Shown in pieces: positions 8,615-17,895 of a DNA stretch of 62,196 bases. Positions within the stretch are counted from its first letter, which is position 1, and each line of letters opens with the position of its first letter. Below the pieces are notes generated by a model that was not told the origin of the DNA, searched no databases, and saw nothing but the letters and a program-made list of their open reading frames with translations. Position numbers and translations under genes: made by a program. The stretch covers positions 185 to 62,380 of the forward strand of contig NZ_AQUZ01000053.1 in assembly GCF_000372465.1 (NCBI RefSeq), given 5' to 3'. The stretch comes from Kribbella catacumbae DSM 19601 (GTDB lineage: Bacteria; Actinomycetota; Actinomycetes; Propionibacteriales; Kribbellaceae).

Positions 8615-9529
8615 ATGGGTGAGGTCATTGATCCTGGCTTTGTTCCTACAAAGGAAGAACGCCAGCGCATGCATGAGGCGATCGAGGAAGCAGGCAAGTT
8701 CTTCCGGCGAGAGTTGCTGCGGGCATCGGTCGGCTGGCCGGTGCAGTTCCTCAAGGAACGGGGGCTGGAGAACACGTTGAGACCCGGGGCGAGCTGGAAG
8801 ATCGGGTATGCGCCCGACAGTTGGTCTCGTCTGACGGATCACCTGCAGAAGCGCGGCTTCGACTTTGCGACTCTGGTCCGGGCCGGGCTGATGACCTGGA
8901 CCGACGAGGGTGCGGCGATCGACCGGCATCGTGACCGGATCATGTTCATTTCGCGTAACGAGCGGCTGGCGCCAGCGGGCTTCGTCGGCATCGATCGGGA
9001 AGGTCAGGTCCGTTCGCTCACGCCTGAGACTCCAGTACACCACTCGTCCAATGTCCTGGTCGGTCTGCAGGAGCAGATCGATCTGCTCAGCAGCGGCGCC
9101 ACACCTGTCGTTGTCGATCACCCGATGGATGCCATGGCTCTCGAAGAGCTCAGCCGTTCGACGGCGAAGGAGTACGCCGGGATCCCGCTGTGTGGGTCGC
9201 CGGTATCGACGGCGCAGGCGCGGATGCTTGCGCGGTACAGCGAGACCGATCGGGTGATCGTGATGGTGCCTGCGGACCGGGACGGACGTCAGCGTGCCAT
9301 TGGTGCCTCACTCGACCTCGCCCTCTACTTCGACCGTACCCGGATCATTCCACTGCCTCGCGACAGCGCGATGTCCAGCCTGGTGCATTCTCCGAGCGAG
9401 CGGCAGACGCTGCTTACCTATCTCTCGCTGTCGAGGCCCTTAACCGGCCACCGCGACGGTCTCAACGACAACGGCACCCAGCACACCTCCCTCGGAATCG
9501 ACGACCCGGATCCGGACCTGAGTCCTTGA
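8615..9529 (+). CDS. DnaG/Toprim-like protein 1, copy A (catalytic residues lost)
   Basis: A 304-residue relative of the DnaG RNA-polymerase core, lacking the CHC2 zinc domain. The N-terminal half has the primase-type blocks IGYAPDSWSRLTDHLQ and DRHRDRIMFISR, then GFVGIDREG. The Toprim region is degenerate: where active primases have EGxxDA it reads VDHPMDA, and the DxD motif is replaced by VPADRDG. The C terminus ends SLGIDDPDPDLSP, a tail shared with its paralogs. GGAGG precedes the ATG. It lies between the small A1 gene and two further paralogs. About three quarters of its residues match the copy B protein at 18294. Catalytic primase activity is unlikely; a structural or ligand-binding role is inferred. 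Confidence 0.75.
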   Translation: MGEVIDPGFVPTKEERQRMHEAIEEAGKFFRRELLRASVGWPVQFLKERGLENTLRPGASWKIGYAPDSWSRLTDHLQKRGFDFATLVRAGLMTWTDEGAAIDRHRDRIMFISRNERLAPAGFVGIDREGQVRSLTPETPVHHSSNVLVGLQEQIDLLSSGATPVVVDHPMDAMALEELSRSTAKEYAGIPLCGSPVSTAQARMLARYSETDRVIVMVPADRDGRQRAIGASLDLALYFDRTRIIPLPRDSAMSSLVHSPSERQTLLTYLSLSRPLTGHRDGLNDNGTQHTSLGIDDPDPDLSP

Positions 9530-9611
9530 AATGCCGATCAGGGTTCTGAGGACGGCGCAAGGCCGCGATCTTCGACGCGACAGCTCAAGTAGGCGTGCTT
9601 CGGAGGTTGTG
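9520..9611 (+). repeat. Cassette intergenic repeat A2/A3
   Basis: Second copy of the cassette spacer: GAGTCCTTGAA at its start, a GATC..GGTTCTGA block, CGCGATCTTCGACGCGACAGC in the middle and CTTCGGAGGTTGTG at its end. It directly precedes the ATG of the next paralog. Confidence 0.7.
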
Positions 9612-10496
9612 ATGGATGAGATTGCACCTGGACCCGTTCCATCGCCGGGGGAACAGCGGTGGTTGCATGAGGCAAATGCGGAGGCAGCAATCTTCTTCCG
9701 GCAGGAGTTGCTGTGGACAACGGCAGCGTGGCCGGCGGCGCTCCTGAGGGCTTGGGGCGTCGAGGAGGTTCTGGATCCTGGGGCCGGCTGGCAGATCGGA
9801 TATGCGCCCGACAGTGGAACGCAGCTGCTCGATCACCTGCAGAAGAAGGGGTTCGGGCGCGAACCGCTGATGCGGGCTGGGCTGATGAGTTGGACCGATG
9901 ACGGTCTGGTGGTTGACCGGTATCGGGATCAGTTGGTCCTGGTTTCACGGGATCAGAGACTGGACCCGGTGGGCTTCGTGGGGATCGATCGCGATGGAAA
10001 GGCGCGGATGCTCACGCCGGAGACACCGGTGCATCGTCAGTCGGAAGCGCTCGTCGGAGTGCTGGAGCAGATCGATGTACTCGAGGCAGGTGCGACGGCG
10101 GTCATCGTCGATCATCCGCTGGATGCGATCGCGATCGCGATCGACCTGGCCGCCCGGCACTCGAGAGACAAGAGCTATGTCGGTATTCCGCTGCTCGGGT
10201 CGGCGGTATCGAACGCTCAAGCCCAGATTCTGCGACAGTACAGTGCTACCAATCGAGTGATCGTGACTGTCCTGGACGATCTCACTGCTGCTGAGCGTGC
10301 AGTCGACAATGCTCTCGATCTCACCTTCTTCTTCGACAGGGTCCGGCTGCTTCAACGCCCCCCAGAACCGCTGCTCGCGAACCCGGGGCGGCTGGAGTTG
10401 CTCGCCGACCTCCATGTGGCCAAGCCGCCGAACAGTCCTAACAGTGGCAGCCAGCACCACTCACCGGGGATTGAAGACCTGGGCCCGGAGCTGTGA
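9612..10496 (+). CDS. DnaG/Toprim-like protein 2, copy A (catalytic residues lost)
   Basis: The second tandem DnaG-like paralog, 294 residues. It keeps the primase-core blocks IGYAPDSGTQLLDHLQ, AGLMSWTDDG and DRYRDQLVLVSRDQR, then GFVGIDRDG. The Toprim acidic residues are gone: VDHPLDA replaces EGxxDA and VLDDLTA replaces the DxD motif. The tail HSPGIEDLGPEL resembles the other paralogs. The ATG follows GGAGGTTGTG. The next gene begins three bases after its stop. It matches the copy B protein at 19291 along its whole length, so this degenerate type is older than the A/B duplication. Probable role: non-catalytic partner of the third paralog. Confidence 0.75.
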   Translation: MDEIAPGPVPSPGEQRWLHEANAEAAIFFRQELLWTTAAWPAALLRAWGVEEVLDPGAGWQIGYAPDSGTQLLDHLQKKGFGREPLMRAGLMSWTDDGLVVDRYRDQLVLVSRDQRLDPVGFVGIDRDGKARMLTPETPVHRQSEALVGVLEQIDVLEAGATAVIVDHPLDAIAIAIDLAARHSRDKSYVGIPLLGSAVSNAQAQILRQYSATNRVIVTVLDDLTAAERAVDNALDLTFFFDRVRLLQRPPEPLLANPGRLELLADLHVAKPPNSPNSGSQHHSPGIEDLGPEL

Positions 10497-10499
10497 TCC

Positions 10500-11544
10500 G
10501 TGGAGGCTCTGTTCCGGGCGCATGAGGTTGCGTCAGCGTTCTACCGCCGACAGTTGCAGGGCAATGGCAGAACCTGGGCTGCTCACCAATTGGTCGGGCG
10601 CGGGTTGGGTGCTGTGCTGGCCCTTGATAGCGCGTGGTCGGTTGGTTATGCACCCAGACGGATGGTCCCGCCTGGTCGACCACCTGCGCGCGGCTGGCTT
10701 TGACGACGAAACGATGCTCGCGGCCGGCTTGGCCAAGCCCACCCGGTCGGGATACCTGGTGGATCGGTTCCGTGACCGCCTCACCTTTGTTGCGCATGAC
10801 ATCGACTTGAGGCCCGTTGGATTCGTGGCACGGGCCCGTGCAGCGGACCCGAAGTACGTCAACTCACCACGTACCCAGATTTACGCCAAACGGCGATCGC
10901 CGGTTGGTCTCGATGCCCAGCAGACGCGACTGACCAGGGGAGCGATCCCGGTGGTGGTCGAAGGGCCAACGGATGCGTTGGCGATCAGTCTGCTCGGCGA
11001 TGAGTGGGCGGGCGCCTCGCCGTGCGGTACGGCGATCACCCGGGAACAGGCGGCAATCCTCAGACTGCATGCGGTCGGGGACACGGTGATCGTCATGCTG
11101 GACGGAGATCCGTCCGGACGTCATGGCGCAGAGCGCGCTCTCGATGCCCTGTCTGCTCAGTTCAGATCGGTGCTAGCTGCGGAACTCCCGAGCGGCGACG
11201 ATCCAGCGTCCCTATTCAGATCCTCGCCAGGGCTGCTGCGTGCCACCCTCACGAATGCGCGGCCTGGGTTCGAGTTCGCAATAGATCTCGAGTTGGCGCG
11301 CTGGAACAAGGTTCTTGATCATCTGAGTGGCCAGGTGGGTGCGTTGCGTTCGGTTGCGCCATTGGTGGTCAAACTCCCGACCGAGCGGATCGCTGGACAG
11401 GTTGCGAGGCTCGCCCGGCACCTTGATCTCGAGGAGCGCATCGTGTCGCGAGAGGTCCTCGCCTCTGTCGGGCGACGTCCCAGGAGCGGAGCCTTGCGCG
11501 GCGACTTGGAAGCCGACCCGGACCTGGATTCCAGGAGTCCTTGA
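10500..11544 (+). pseudogene. DnaG/Toprim-like protein 3, copy A, frameshifted
   Basis: The third paralog, the only type with a complete Toprim: EGPTDA, then CGTAIT and LDGDPSGRHG, followed by LPSGDDPAS as in DnaG. It starts at GTG 10500 in one frame (MEALFRAHEVASAFYRRQ) and continues in the +1 frame from about 10656, where an extra A in CACCCAGACGG breaks the match to copy B (reading APDGWSRLVDHL after correction). The remainder to 11544 is intact and ends LDSRSP. Compared with the intact 347-residue copy at 20188, only this single-base insertion separates it from function. It is therefore probably inactive unless the base is a sequencing error. Confidence 0.75.
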
Positions 11545-11593
11545 TTTCGTGATCCAGGTTCAGAACCAGATCCGATGCCAGCACATTGTTGCC
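11535..11593 (+). repeat. Cassette spacer A4/A5 (short form)
   Basis: A shorter version of the cassette spacer, beginning GAGTCCTTGATTTCGTGATC. ACCTGGAT (11522-11529) and ATCCAGGT (11551-11559 region) form an inverted repeat across the stop codon of the previous gene, as also seen near 21222. Confidence 0.55.
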
Positions 11594-11759
11594 ATGGCTA
11601 AGGAGCTGGAGGTACTCATCAACGCCGCGGCTCGGGCGGCGTGGGACAAGGAGCCTTCCCGGCGGTTGGCCGACGCTATCGAGAAGCACATCGTCCTGCC
11701 GCTCCCGCTCTGGCTGAAAACAAGTCTGGGACGAGACGAGGCATCCCAGCTCGCTCGGG
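11594..11759 (+). pseudogene. Possible sigma-like cassette protein, copy A, truncated
   Basis: The first 55 or so residues of the fifth cassette gene, MAKELEVLINAAARAAWDKE through GRDEASQLAR, nearly identical to residues 1-55 of the intact gene at 21282. Homology ends abruptly at about 11759, where an IS701-type transposase fragment begins in mid-gene. The truncation removes the whole region that resembles sigma region 2 in the intact copy. Two broken genes meeting at one point suggest an IS-mediated deletion. Confidence 0.75.
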
Positions 11760-12525
11760 GTCTACCTGGTTTATGTCGCCACGGGTGGGCATGCGTTCAT
11801 CGACCGGGCCTTGTATCTGCCGAAGTCGTGGACGGCGGAGCCTGACAGGTGCCGTGCAGCCGGGGTTCCCGACGACATCAAGTTCGCCACCAAGCCGACG
11901 CTTGCGCGGGAGATGATCACCCGGGCACTGGACGCGGGTATCCCGGCCTCCTGGGTGGCCGGCGACGAGGTCTACGGCGCAGACTCCAAGCTGCGCGCGA
12001 GTCTGCAGGAGCGCCGGATCGGTTATGTGCTGGCGGTGGCCTGCGATCATCAGGTGACCGCGCTCGCCGGCAAACACCTGGCCAGAGCCCTCGCCCGCCG
12101 ACTGCCGTCACGGGCCTGGAGCCGGCTCAGCGCTGGCGTCGGTGCGAAAGGTCAACGCTGGTACGACTGGGCACTGATCGACATCACCGACACCGAGGCC
12201 GGTGGCGGTCACGGGCTGCTGGTCCGCCGATCGATCAGCAGCGGTGAGCTCGCGTTCTACCGCTGCTACACACCCACCCCGGTGCCACTCGCGACCCTGG
12301 TGGCCGTGGCGGACAGACGGTGGACGATTGAGGAGTCTTTCCAAGCAGGTAAGGGATTGACCGGCCTGGACGAGCACCAGGTCCGCCGCTGGACGTCGTG
12401 GCACCGCTGGACCATCCTCGCGATGTTCGCCCACGCCTTCCTCGCCGTCACCGCCGCCACAGAACGAGCCGAGATCGACCCGACACCAGGGCTCATCCCG
12501 TTGACCGCGAACGAGATCCGGCACG
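11760..12525 (+). pseudogene. IS701-family transposase fragment
   Basis: A transposase of the IS701 type missing its N terminus and C terminus. Recognisable segments are FIDRALYLPKSWT, VPDDIKFATKPTLAREMI, WVAGDEVYGAD (a catalytic Asp), and RWTIEESFQAGKGLTGLDEH (the catalytic Glu region) with the RRWTSWHRWTILAMFAHA block after it. There is no start codon in context: the frame emerges directly from the truncated cassette gene. The typical end after LTANEI is replaced by unrelated sequence, so both ends of the element are lost. Non-functional. Confidence 0.8.
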
Positions 12526-12678
12526 GCCGGATCGGCCGCGACGGCTGGGTGGAGGCCCTGTCCGCGTCACTCCTGTCGGTCCCGCCAGGCTTGAGTCTGC
12601 CCTCGGGCACGAGGGACTGGGCGAGCCGTCAGTCCGGCCAACGCCATTGTCGTCAGGTACGGCCTCTACGATGCGGTG

Positions 12679-14577
12679 ATGGAAATTACGGCGCTGGCGT
12701 TCAGTGGTGCGTTCTTGGTGGCCGCTCGCGATGACGGGCGGGTCGAGGCGTGGCGGATCGGAGAGCCGAGCACGTCTCGGGTGCTACGTACGGCAGGGGA
12801 CGAGCCGGTGCGCGACCTGGCCACCGACGGGGAGCGGGTCTTCGGCGTGGCCGGGTCCCGGCTGCTGGTGTGGGACGCCGGGCTGGACCTGCAGGCTGAC
12901 GACGAGTTCAGCTGTTCCGCGCATTTCGTCTCGGTGACGCCGGATGGTATTTGGCTGGCCGGCGACGAGCAGTTGGTGCGGATTGCGCCGGACCTGAGCC
13001 AGGGATGGAGCCACTCGCTGCCGCCGGGATCGACGACGGACTTCGACGTGCATCCCTCGGGGACGCATGTGGTGGTGGTGAAGGACGCGCTACACGTGCG
13101 CGTCCACGACGGCGAGAACCTCAAACCGCTGCATACGTGGAGCCGTGAATCCGATCGTAACGCGCAGCATGTGTCCGTCCGGTTCACCGAAAGGCCCGAC
13201 CATCTCTGGATGACCGTGAACCGGAGCTACGAAGTGCACCGCGTTTCGGCGCGGAAGGGACACGCCGTCAGGGAAAAGACCCGGCACTCCCGCAGGCTGG
13301 AAAGTGCCTGGGCTGGCCCCGTGGCGTTGTGCGGCGAGCGCCGCCATCTGGCCGTCCTGCAGAACGGTTCGGACGTGCACCTTTGGGATCTGGACCTCGA
13401 ACGGCCGACGTTCTTCGCCGAGCCGGTAGTAGATACTTCCCCGGAGAAGTTCTGGTCGAAACTCAGCCGGGTACCGAAGCTCGCGGCGGCCGGGCCCGGC
13501 GCGATCAAAGTGACGAAGACGAGCCGCCAGCCGGACCGCGACGCGGCGGTGACGGCTCTCGCGGTCGCCCCCAAGGGGACGATGCTGGCGCTCGGCGGCC
13601 GAGACGGCACCATCCTGCGGTGCGACACCCGCAGTGGCGGTATCGAGCAACTAGGCGCGCCCGCCTGGCTGGTGCAGCCAAGATGCGCTGCGGTGACGCG
13701 GTGGCCGACCGGGGCCTTACACGGCTTGCGTGGCGACGAGCCCTGGATCGTCCGCGACGGCGTGCTCGCCAGGCTCGATCTGGAGCACCCGGACCGGCTG
13801 GACGGTGTACCGCTGGAGGACTATCCCCCCACCGAGTACGACCATGCACGCTCGTCCCCTGAACTGTTCTTCCATGACGACCTCGTCTACCGCCTCGCCC
13901 ACGACCGGATTCTGGCGTGGGACAGCAGCACGGGGCGTCTGGCCTCAATGATTGCGACGCCGGGAGTGCCACACCTGGCGGGCGACTTTGCGTACCTGAC
14001 GATCGACACGCCGCCTGCCCGGGACAGATTCCCACTCTGGCGATTCGACTTGGGCGTTCGCCGCCTGGAGCGGATCGACGACGTCGTGATCGACACATCG
14101 GCTGTGGACGTCCGTGCCGGGGTAGCCAACTGGGCACACCTCTACACGGTCGGAACTCATGTTGGGATCAGGATGTTCTTCGAGCCTGAGGTGGCCTTTC
14201 TCATCGACCCCGAGCAGAGCAGCCTGACGACACAGGTACCCACCGACTTCCAAAATCATCCAACCGACGGTAATCGCGTTTTCGCCGCGACCTCAGATGG
14301 TTATCGGCGGATCGATCTGGACGACGCCACCACACTGGAACGGAGATTCTCCGCGTCCCTGGGGACCGTTAGGTGGGAGCGGGAACTCAGCGGAGGACGT
14401 GCGCTCGGCTTCCAGCGCGACTCGCTGCGCATCGTCATCGCCTCCTGGCAGACCGGCGAACTCCTCCACAGCCTGTGCGGCCACGGCCACCACGTGCACC
14501 CCATGTTCATGTCCCCAGACGAGAACTCCCTCCTGTCGGTGGACGCCGCCGGATTCGTACGGCTCTGGCGGCTCTAG
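12679..14577 (+). CDS. Beta-propeller (WD40-like) repeat protein
   Basis: A 632-residue protein made of WD40/PQQ-like beta-propeller segments: ITALAFSGAFLVAARDDGRV, VTALAVAPKGTMLALGGRDG and, at the end, HVHPMFMSPDENSLLSVDAA then VRLWRL. There is no signal peptide, so it is probably cytosolic. Such proteins are scaffolds, and no enzyme domain is visible. No clear ribosome site precedes either possible start (GTG 12676 or ATG 12679). The gene follows an IS701 fragment directly and begins already inside a propeller-like strand, so it may be the 3' part of a longer gene whose N-terminal domain was removed. It has no obvious partner downstream. Confidence 0.6.
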   Translation: MEITALAFSGAFLVAARDDGRVEAWRIGEPSTSRVLRTAGDEPVRDLATDGERVFGVAGSRLLVWDAGLDLQADDEFSCSAHFVSVTPDGIWLAGDEQLVRIAPDLSQGWSHSLPPGSTTDFDVHPSGTHVVVVKDALHVRVHDGENLKPLHTWSRESDRNAQHVSVRFTERPDHLWMTVNRSYEVHRVSARKGHAVREKTRHSRRLESAWAGPVALCGERRHLAVLQNGSDVHLWDLDLERPTFFAEPVVDTSPEKFWSKLSRVPKLAAAGPGAIKVTKTSRQPDRDAAVTALAVAPKGTMLALGGRDGTILRCDTRSGGIEQLGAPAWLVQPRCAAVTRWPTGALHGLRGDEPWIVRDGVLARLDLEHPDRLDGVPLEDYPPTEYDHARSSPELFFHDDLVYRLAHDRILAWDSSTGRLASMIATPGVPHLAGDFAYLTIDTPPARDRFPLWRFDLGVRRLERIDDVVIDTSAVDVRAGVANWAHLYTVGTHVGIRMFFEPEVAFLIDPEQSSLTTQVPTDFQNHPTDGNRVFAATSDGYRRIDLDDATTLERRFSASLGTVRWERELSGGRALGFQRDSLRIVIASWQTGELLHSLCGHGHHVHPMFMSPDENSLLSVDAAGFVRLWRL

Positions 14578-14810
14578 CCGGGCGACTCCACCTGCGAGCC
14601 GGCGCTCAGTCACACACCACGTTCGCGCAACGGGGCTATCACCCAGGCCGCGGGGTTCCGCGCCAGGCACGGTAGCCCCCTGCAAACCAGGCGATTCACC
14701 ACTCCGACGCGGGTTCGCCCCCGCCCGCAGAACCTGCCCGACTGGATCACCGACATCCTCACCGCACTCGCCCCCCGGCCCGGAGCACACGCCCTGGTTC
14801 CGCGCAACGC

Positions 14811-15054
14811 CACACCGACGCCTACGCGCTTGCCGCGCTGACCGGCGAGCTCGACAAGCTCCTGGCCGCCACCGAAGGCCGCCGCAACCTCGACCTCAAC
14901 GCCGCCGCGTTCGCGCCCGGGCAGCTCGTCGGCGCCGACATGCTCGACGAAGCCATCACCCAGACGAACGGCAGCCGGCCGGATCGGATTGCCCAGAAGC
15001 GAAGCCGAACGCACCATCACCTCAGGAGCGCGCAGACCACGCGCGAGACGCTGA
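14811..15054 (+). pseudogene. C-terminal remnant of a prim-pol type replication protein
   Basis: In one frame this reads YALAALTGELDKLLAATEG, then RRNLDLNAAAFAPGQLV. After a frameshift near 14972 it reads RIGLPRSEAERTITSGA to a stop. This order (RN..LN.AAF..GQLV, then GL...EA..TI.SG) is the hallmark of the C-terminal part of actinobacterial bifunctional primase-polymerase/replication proteins. Everything upstream of it is lost. It points to a former plasmid-like or integrative-element replication gene in this decayed stretch. Confidence 0.6.
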
Positions 15055-15065
15055 CCCGCCCGGCT

Positions 15066-15120
15066 AACCACGAAAAGGCCTCAGGAAGCTACGCATGGGC
15101 TTCCTGAGGTTCCTGTGGTT
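15066..15120. terminator. Long imperfect hairpin downstream of the DUF574 gene
   Basis: A perfect 11-bp stem, CCTCAGGAAGC (15079-15089) with GCTTCCTGAGG (15099-15109), is extended by the outer arms AACCAC and GTGGTT. It lies 65 bases past the stop of the minus-strand methyltransferase gene. There is no U run, as is common in high-GC terminators. Confidence 0.55.
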
Positions 15121-15185
15121 CTAAGGCTGACTGCCTGATTGCCGTGCTCGGGTGCGCCGTGTGAAGCGCCGGTACGAGATCGAAG

Positions 15186-16007
15186 TCAGTGGAAGCGGGC
15201 AACTCCGCCGAACTCGATCCACTCGGAGGTTTGTTGCTGAGGACCGTTCTCGTCGTCGGGGCGCCAGGTGGAAACCTCGACGAGCCCTGGTTCGAGGATG
15301 TCCATTCCCTCGAACCACTCGGTCACGTCCTTCTTCTGCCGGACGCGGCCCCAGTGGCCGTGGGTGGCCTGGTCCATGAAGTTGGTGACGAAGTCGCGGA
15401 TCTCGGGGTCCTCGCTGACCAGTTGGCACATCACCAGGTAGCTGCCTGGGACCAGTCGTTCGGTGACTTGGCGGACAACGGCCAGTGGGCCGTCGGTTTC
15501 GCTGTCCGGGATGCAGTGGAACACCGAATTGAAGAGCACGGCAACGGGCTGGGAAAAGTCGATCAGGCGCACGGTGTCGGGGTGGGTAAAGATGGTTTCC
15601 GTGTCGCGCATGTCGGCCTCGATGACCGTTGTTGTGCGCTCGTCTTCGACCAGCAGTGCCCGGCCGTGCGTGCTCACCAGCGGGTCGATGTCGATGTAGA
15701 CGACATGTGGGTCCTCGGTGACCTGCTGTGCGACCTGGTGCACGTTGTTTTGGGTGGGCAGGCCGGATCCGTGGTCGAGAAACTGCCTGATCCCATGATC
15801 CTCAGCCAGTGCCCGGACCGCCCGCTGCATGAATCGCCGGTTGTTGACGGCTAGAGCACGGGTGCTGGGGACGACCTTGTCCAATTCTTCGACTGCTGCC
15901 CGGTCAGCTGCGAAGTTGTCCTTGCCGCCGAGATAGTAGTCGTACATGCGCGCCGCTGTCGGAATGGAGGTGTCGAATTTCGCCGGAGGCTGGTTGTCAG
16001 GCTGCAT
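15186..16007 (-). CDS. SAM-dependent methyltransferase, DUF574 family
   Basis: A 273-residue protein of the actinobacterial DUF574 (Methyltransf_19) family, which takes a Rossmann-type methyltransferase fold. The start motif TSIPTAARMYDYYLGGKDNF is diagnostic. FLDHGSGLPTQNNVHQVA is the SAM-binding motif I region, and VVYIDIDPLV the acidic loop that contacts the ribose. The ending WIEFGGVARF also matches the family. Length is normal and no lesion is seen. GGGAAG precedes the ATG. Natural substrates of the family are mostly unknown. It is surrounded by pseudogenes, so it appears to be the one surviving gene in this stretch. Confidence 0.9.
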   Translation of the reverse strand: MQPDNQPPAKFDTSIPTAARMYDYYLGGKDNFAADRAAVEELDKVVPSTRALAVNNRRFMQRAVRALAEDHGIRQFLDHGSGLPTQNNVHQVAQQVTEDPHVVYIDIDPLVSTHGRALLVEDERTTTVIEADMRDTETIFTHPDTVRLIDFSQPVAVLFNSVFHCIPDSETDGPLAVVRQVTERLVPGSYLVMCQLVSEDPEIRDFVTNFMDQATHGHWGRVRQKKDVTEWFEGMDILEPGLVEVSTWRPDDENGPQQQTSEWIEFGGVARFH

Positions 16008-16206
16008 AGTCTTCCCAAGTTCTGAGCCGAGTCGAGCGGACGCCCGACCGAAGACACATTACTGGGGGAAGAGACGATCCGCCGCCCGGCCGTGGCCGCC
16101 ACGCGGGGAACCTAAGAAGCCATACACGGGTACCTGCGACCCCTTCTACGTCTGCTGCGGGTCTAACCCGCCTACGGGCGTTGGTGAACGGCCGGTGGTA
16201 GAGCCT

Positions 16207-16979
16207 TCAGGTACTTTCCAGCCAGCGCGGCCGTGTCGTCTCGATCGGCTGCGAGGCGCCGAGTGGGGAACGCTCCGGGCGCCAGCCCGAGCTGGCGCGC
16301 TCGAACTCACGGTTCGCGAAGACCTCGACCAGCGGGATGCCGAAGCCGAGATCGGATGCCGTCCGGTCGGTGTGCTGTTCGCCCTTGCGCGACAGCCACG
16401 GTACCAGCAGCGACGCGGGCCCACGCGGACAACATCATGACCGTGACGTAGTCGAACTGAGTGACGTAGCCGAGCACGAAAACCCCGAACGTCAAGACGA
16501 CAATCCACGGTCTGACCACGATGCGCAAGATCCGGTGCTTCAGGCCGTTCGTGATCACGTAGCCCATCGTGCGGGCGGGCAGCGACAGGCAGTAGAGGAA
16601 CAGCGACACCAGCCGGGGCAGCGCCAGGTGGTGCGCCAGTTCGTGTGCCAAGATCGCCTCCAGGCGATGCTGCGGCAGCGTGTAGACGCTCCAGTTCGAC
16701 ACCGCGACCGTGTGCCCGTAGGTGACCGGCGCGGTAGCTTCGGTCCTTCGTGAATCCACACGCCGTACGCATTCGGGTCGACGCTGGCCGCGGTGCACAC
16801 CGCCCACCAGGCCGGACCCGAAGACGCCCGCGACAGCGACGTCGCCATGACCATGGGCTGCAGCGACGCCTGCCCGATCTTCTCAGCGCCTGCCCGTTCG
16901 GCGCGAAGCACTCGCCGTTGTAGCAGCGGCCTCCCGTTTCAGGGGCGACATTCTCAGCCAGAGACTGCTTGAACATCAC
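16207..16979 (-). pseudogene. M48-type membrane metallopeptidase, multiply frameshifted
   Basis: Pieces of one peptidase lie in three frames. The first is EKIGQASLQPMVMATSLSRA (around 16860). The second, past a shift near 16735, is HRLEAILAHELAHHLALPRL with the zinc-binding HELAHH, followed by membrane segments (LVSLFLYCLSLPARTMGYVI; VLTFGVFVLGYVTQFDYVTV). The third is VEVFANREFERASSGWRPER, ending LEST then stop. The order is that of M48/HtpX-like peptidases, with the active helix before the transmembrane part. At least two frameshifts separate the pieces, so no full product can be made. Confidence 0.75.
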
Positions 16980-17120
16980 GACAAGACTGCCGAAGGTTTG
17001 CCCTGACTGTCACCGCCTATGGAAGGCTTCAGCTGAGAAGCTTTTCGAGCCTTGGCCGAATGGCGCTCTCATTTCCCTGGATATCGACCAGTTTGTCGCG
17101 GCCGGTCGCGCCATGCACCG

Positions 17121-17554
17121 GTGCTGACTGGTAGCGGGCAAGCGGACACCCTGCTCGGGTTGGGCGGTCAGGACAAGTTGAACGGGATGGCAGGCGACGA
17201 TCTGGTGGATGGCGGGCTTGACGGTGACACTCTGTCCGGCGGCAGCGGCAGCGGCATCGACACCGTCAACTACGCGGGCTACCGCGAGGCGGTAACGGTC
17301 AGGCTCGACGGGGGAGTAAGTCCAGCGGTGCCGCTGGCGAGGGCGACGTCGTGGGCTCCGATGTGGAGAACGTCATTGGGGGAGCCGGTAGCGACCGGCT
17401 GTTCGGGGGCGATTTGCTGAACACGATCGACGGCGGTGGGGGCAACGATAAGATCGCCGGGCTGGGTGGGAACGATCTGGTCGTGGCCGGCTCGCAAGGC
17501 GATGGCGCGGACGTAGTGTCCGGCGGCGCCGGGGTCGGAACCAGCCGGCGTTGA
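17121..17554 (+). pseudogene. RTX-type calcium-binding repeat protein fragment, frameshifted
   Basis: Hemolysin-type nonapeptides (GGxGxDxLx) are clear: LLGLGGQDKLNGMAGDDLVD and GGLDGDTLSGGSGSGIDTVN in the first frame, then GGAGSDRLFGGDLLNTIDGG and GGNDKIAGLGGNDLV in the second. The shift lies near 17315. The DTVNYAGYREAVTVRLDGG segment is the usual parallel beta-roll element between repeats. No secretion signal or catalytic domain remains, so this is the repeat region of a former calcium-binding secreted protein. Confidence 0.7.
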
Positions 17555-17689
17555 TGTTCGGGGATGCCCTGCGAGCCGGGGATGAACTGGCGGGCGATTG
17601 CCTAGTCTTCGGGGTCGCGACCCCGGCAGGGTGCGACCGGGCGGTGGGCGAACGCGGGGGAAGGCAGCCTCGTCGGACCGACAGGTAAC

Positions 17690-17895
17690 TTGGTCTGGAG
17701 GAGGAATTTCGGCGAACTGGTGGTGAAGATCCTCGGCTGCGGCGAGGCCCTGGCGGACGTCGGCGAGGGGTGCAACCCGATGCTGGTGTGGTGGTGGTCA
17801 TGCATGTAGTGCTGGTCAACTCGTCGATGAAGGTCCGGGCGTGCTGCAGCGATCCGAACCGATCGGGGAATTGGCTTCTCATCATCCATGGATTG
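17690..17895 (-). pseudogene. IS3-type transposase C-terminal scrap
   Basis: On the minus strand the sequence reads SQFPDRFGSLQHARTFIDE, then in another frame HYMHDHHHTSIGLH, then ADVRQGLAAAEDLHHQFAE. This is the order found at the C terminus of rve-type transposases. Several shifts separate the pieces and nothing upstream remains. It ends just before cassette B. Confidence 0.6.

Noticed and set aside
10297..10499. Upstream in-frame extension of the third copy A DnaG-like gene
   Set aside because: It overlaps the end of the preceding gene in another frame. Comparison with copy B shows that the gene starts at 10500 and shifts frame near 10656.
14640..14725. Possible scrap of IS3 orfB (GCGATTCACCACTCCGACGC)
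   Set aside because: It matches the IHHSDAGS region of the IS3 orfB for about 25-30 bases only and has no flanking similarity. It is too short to annotate as an element.
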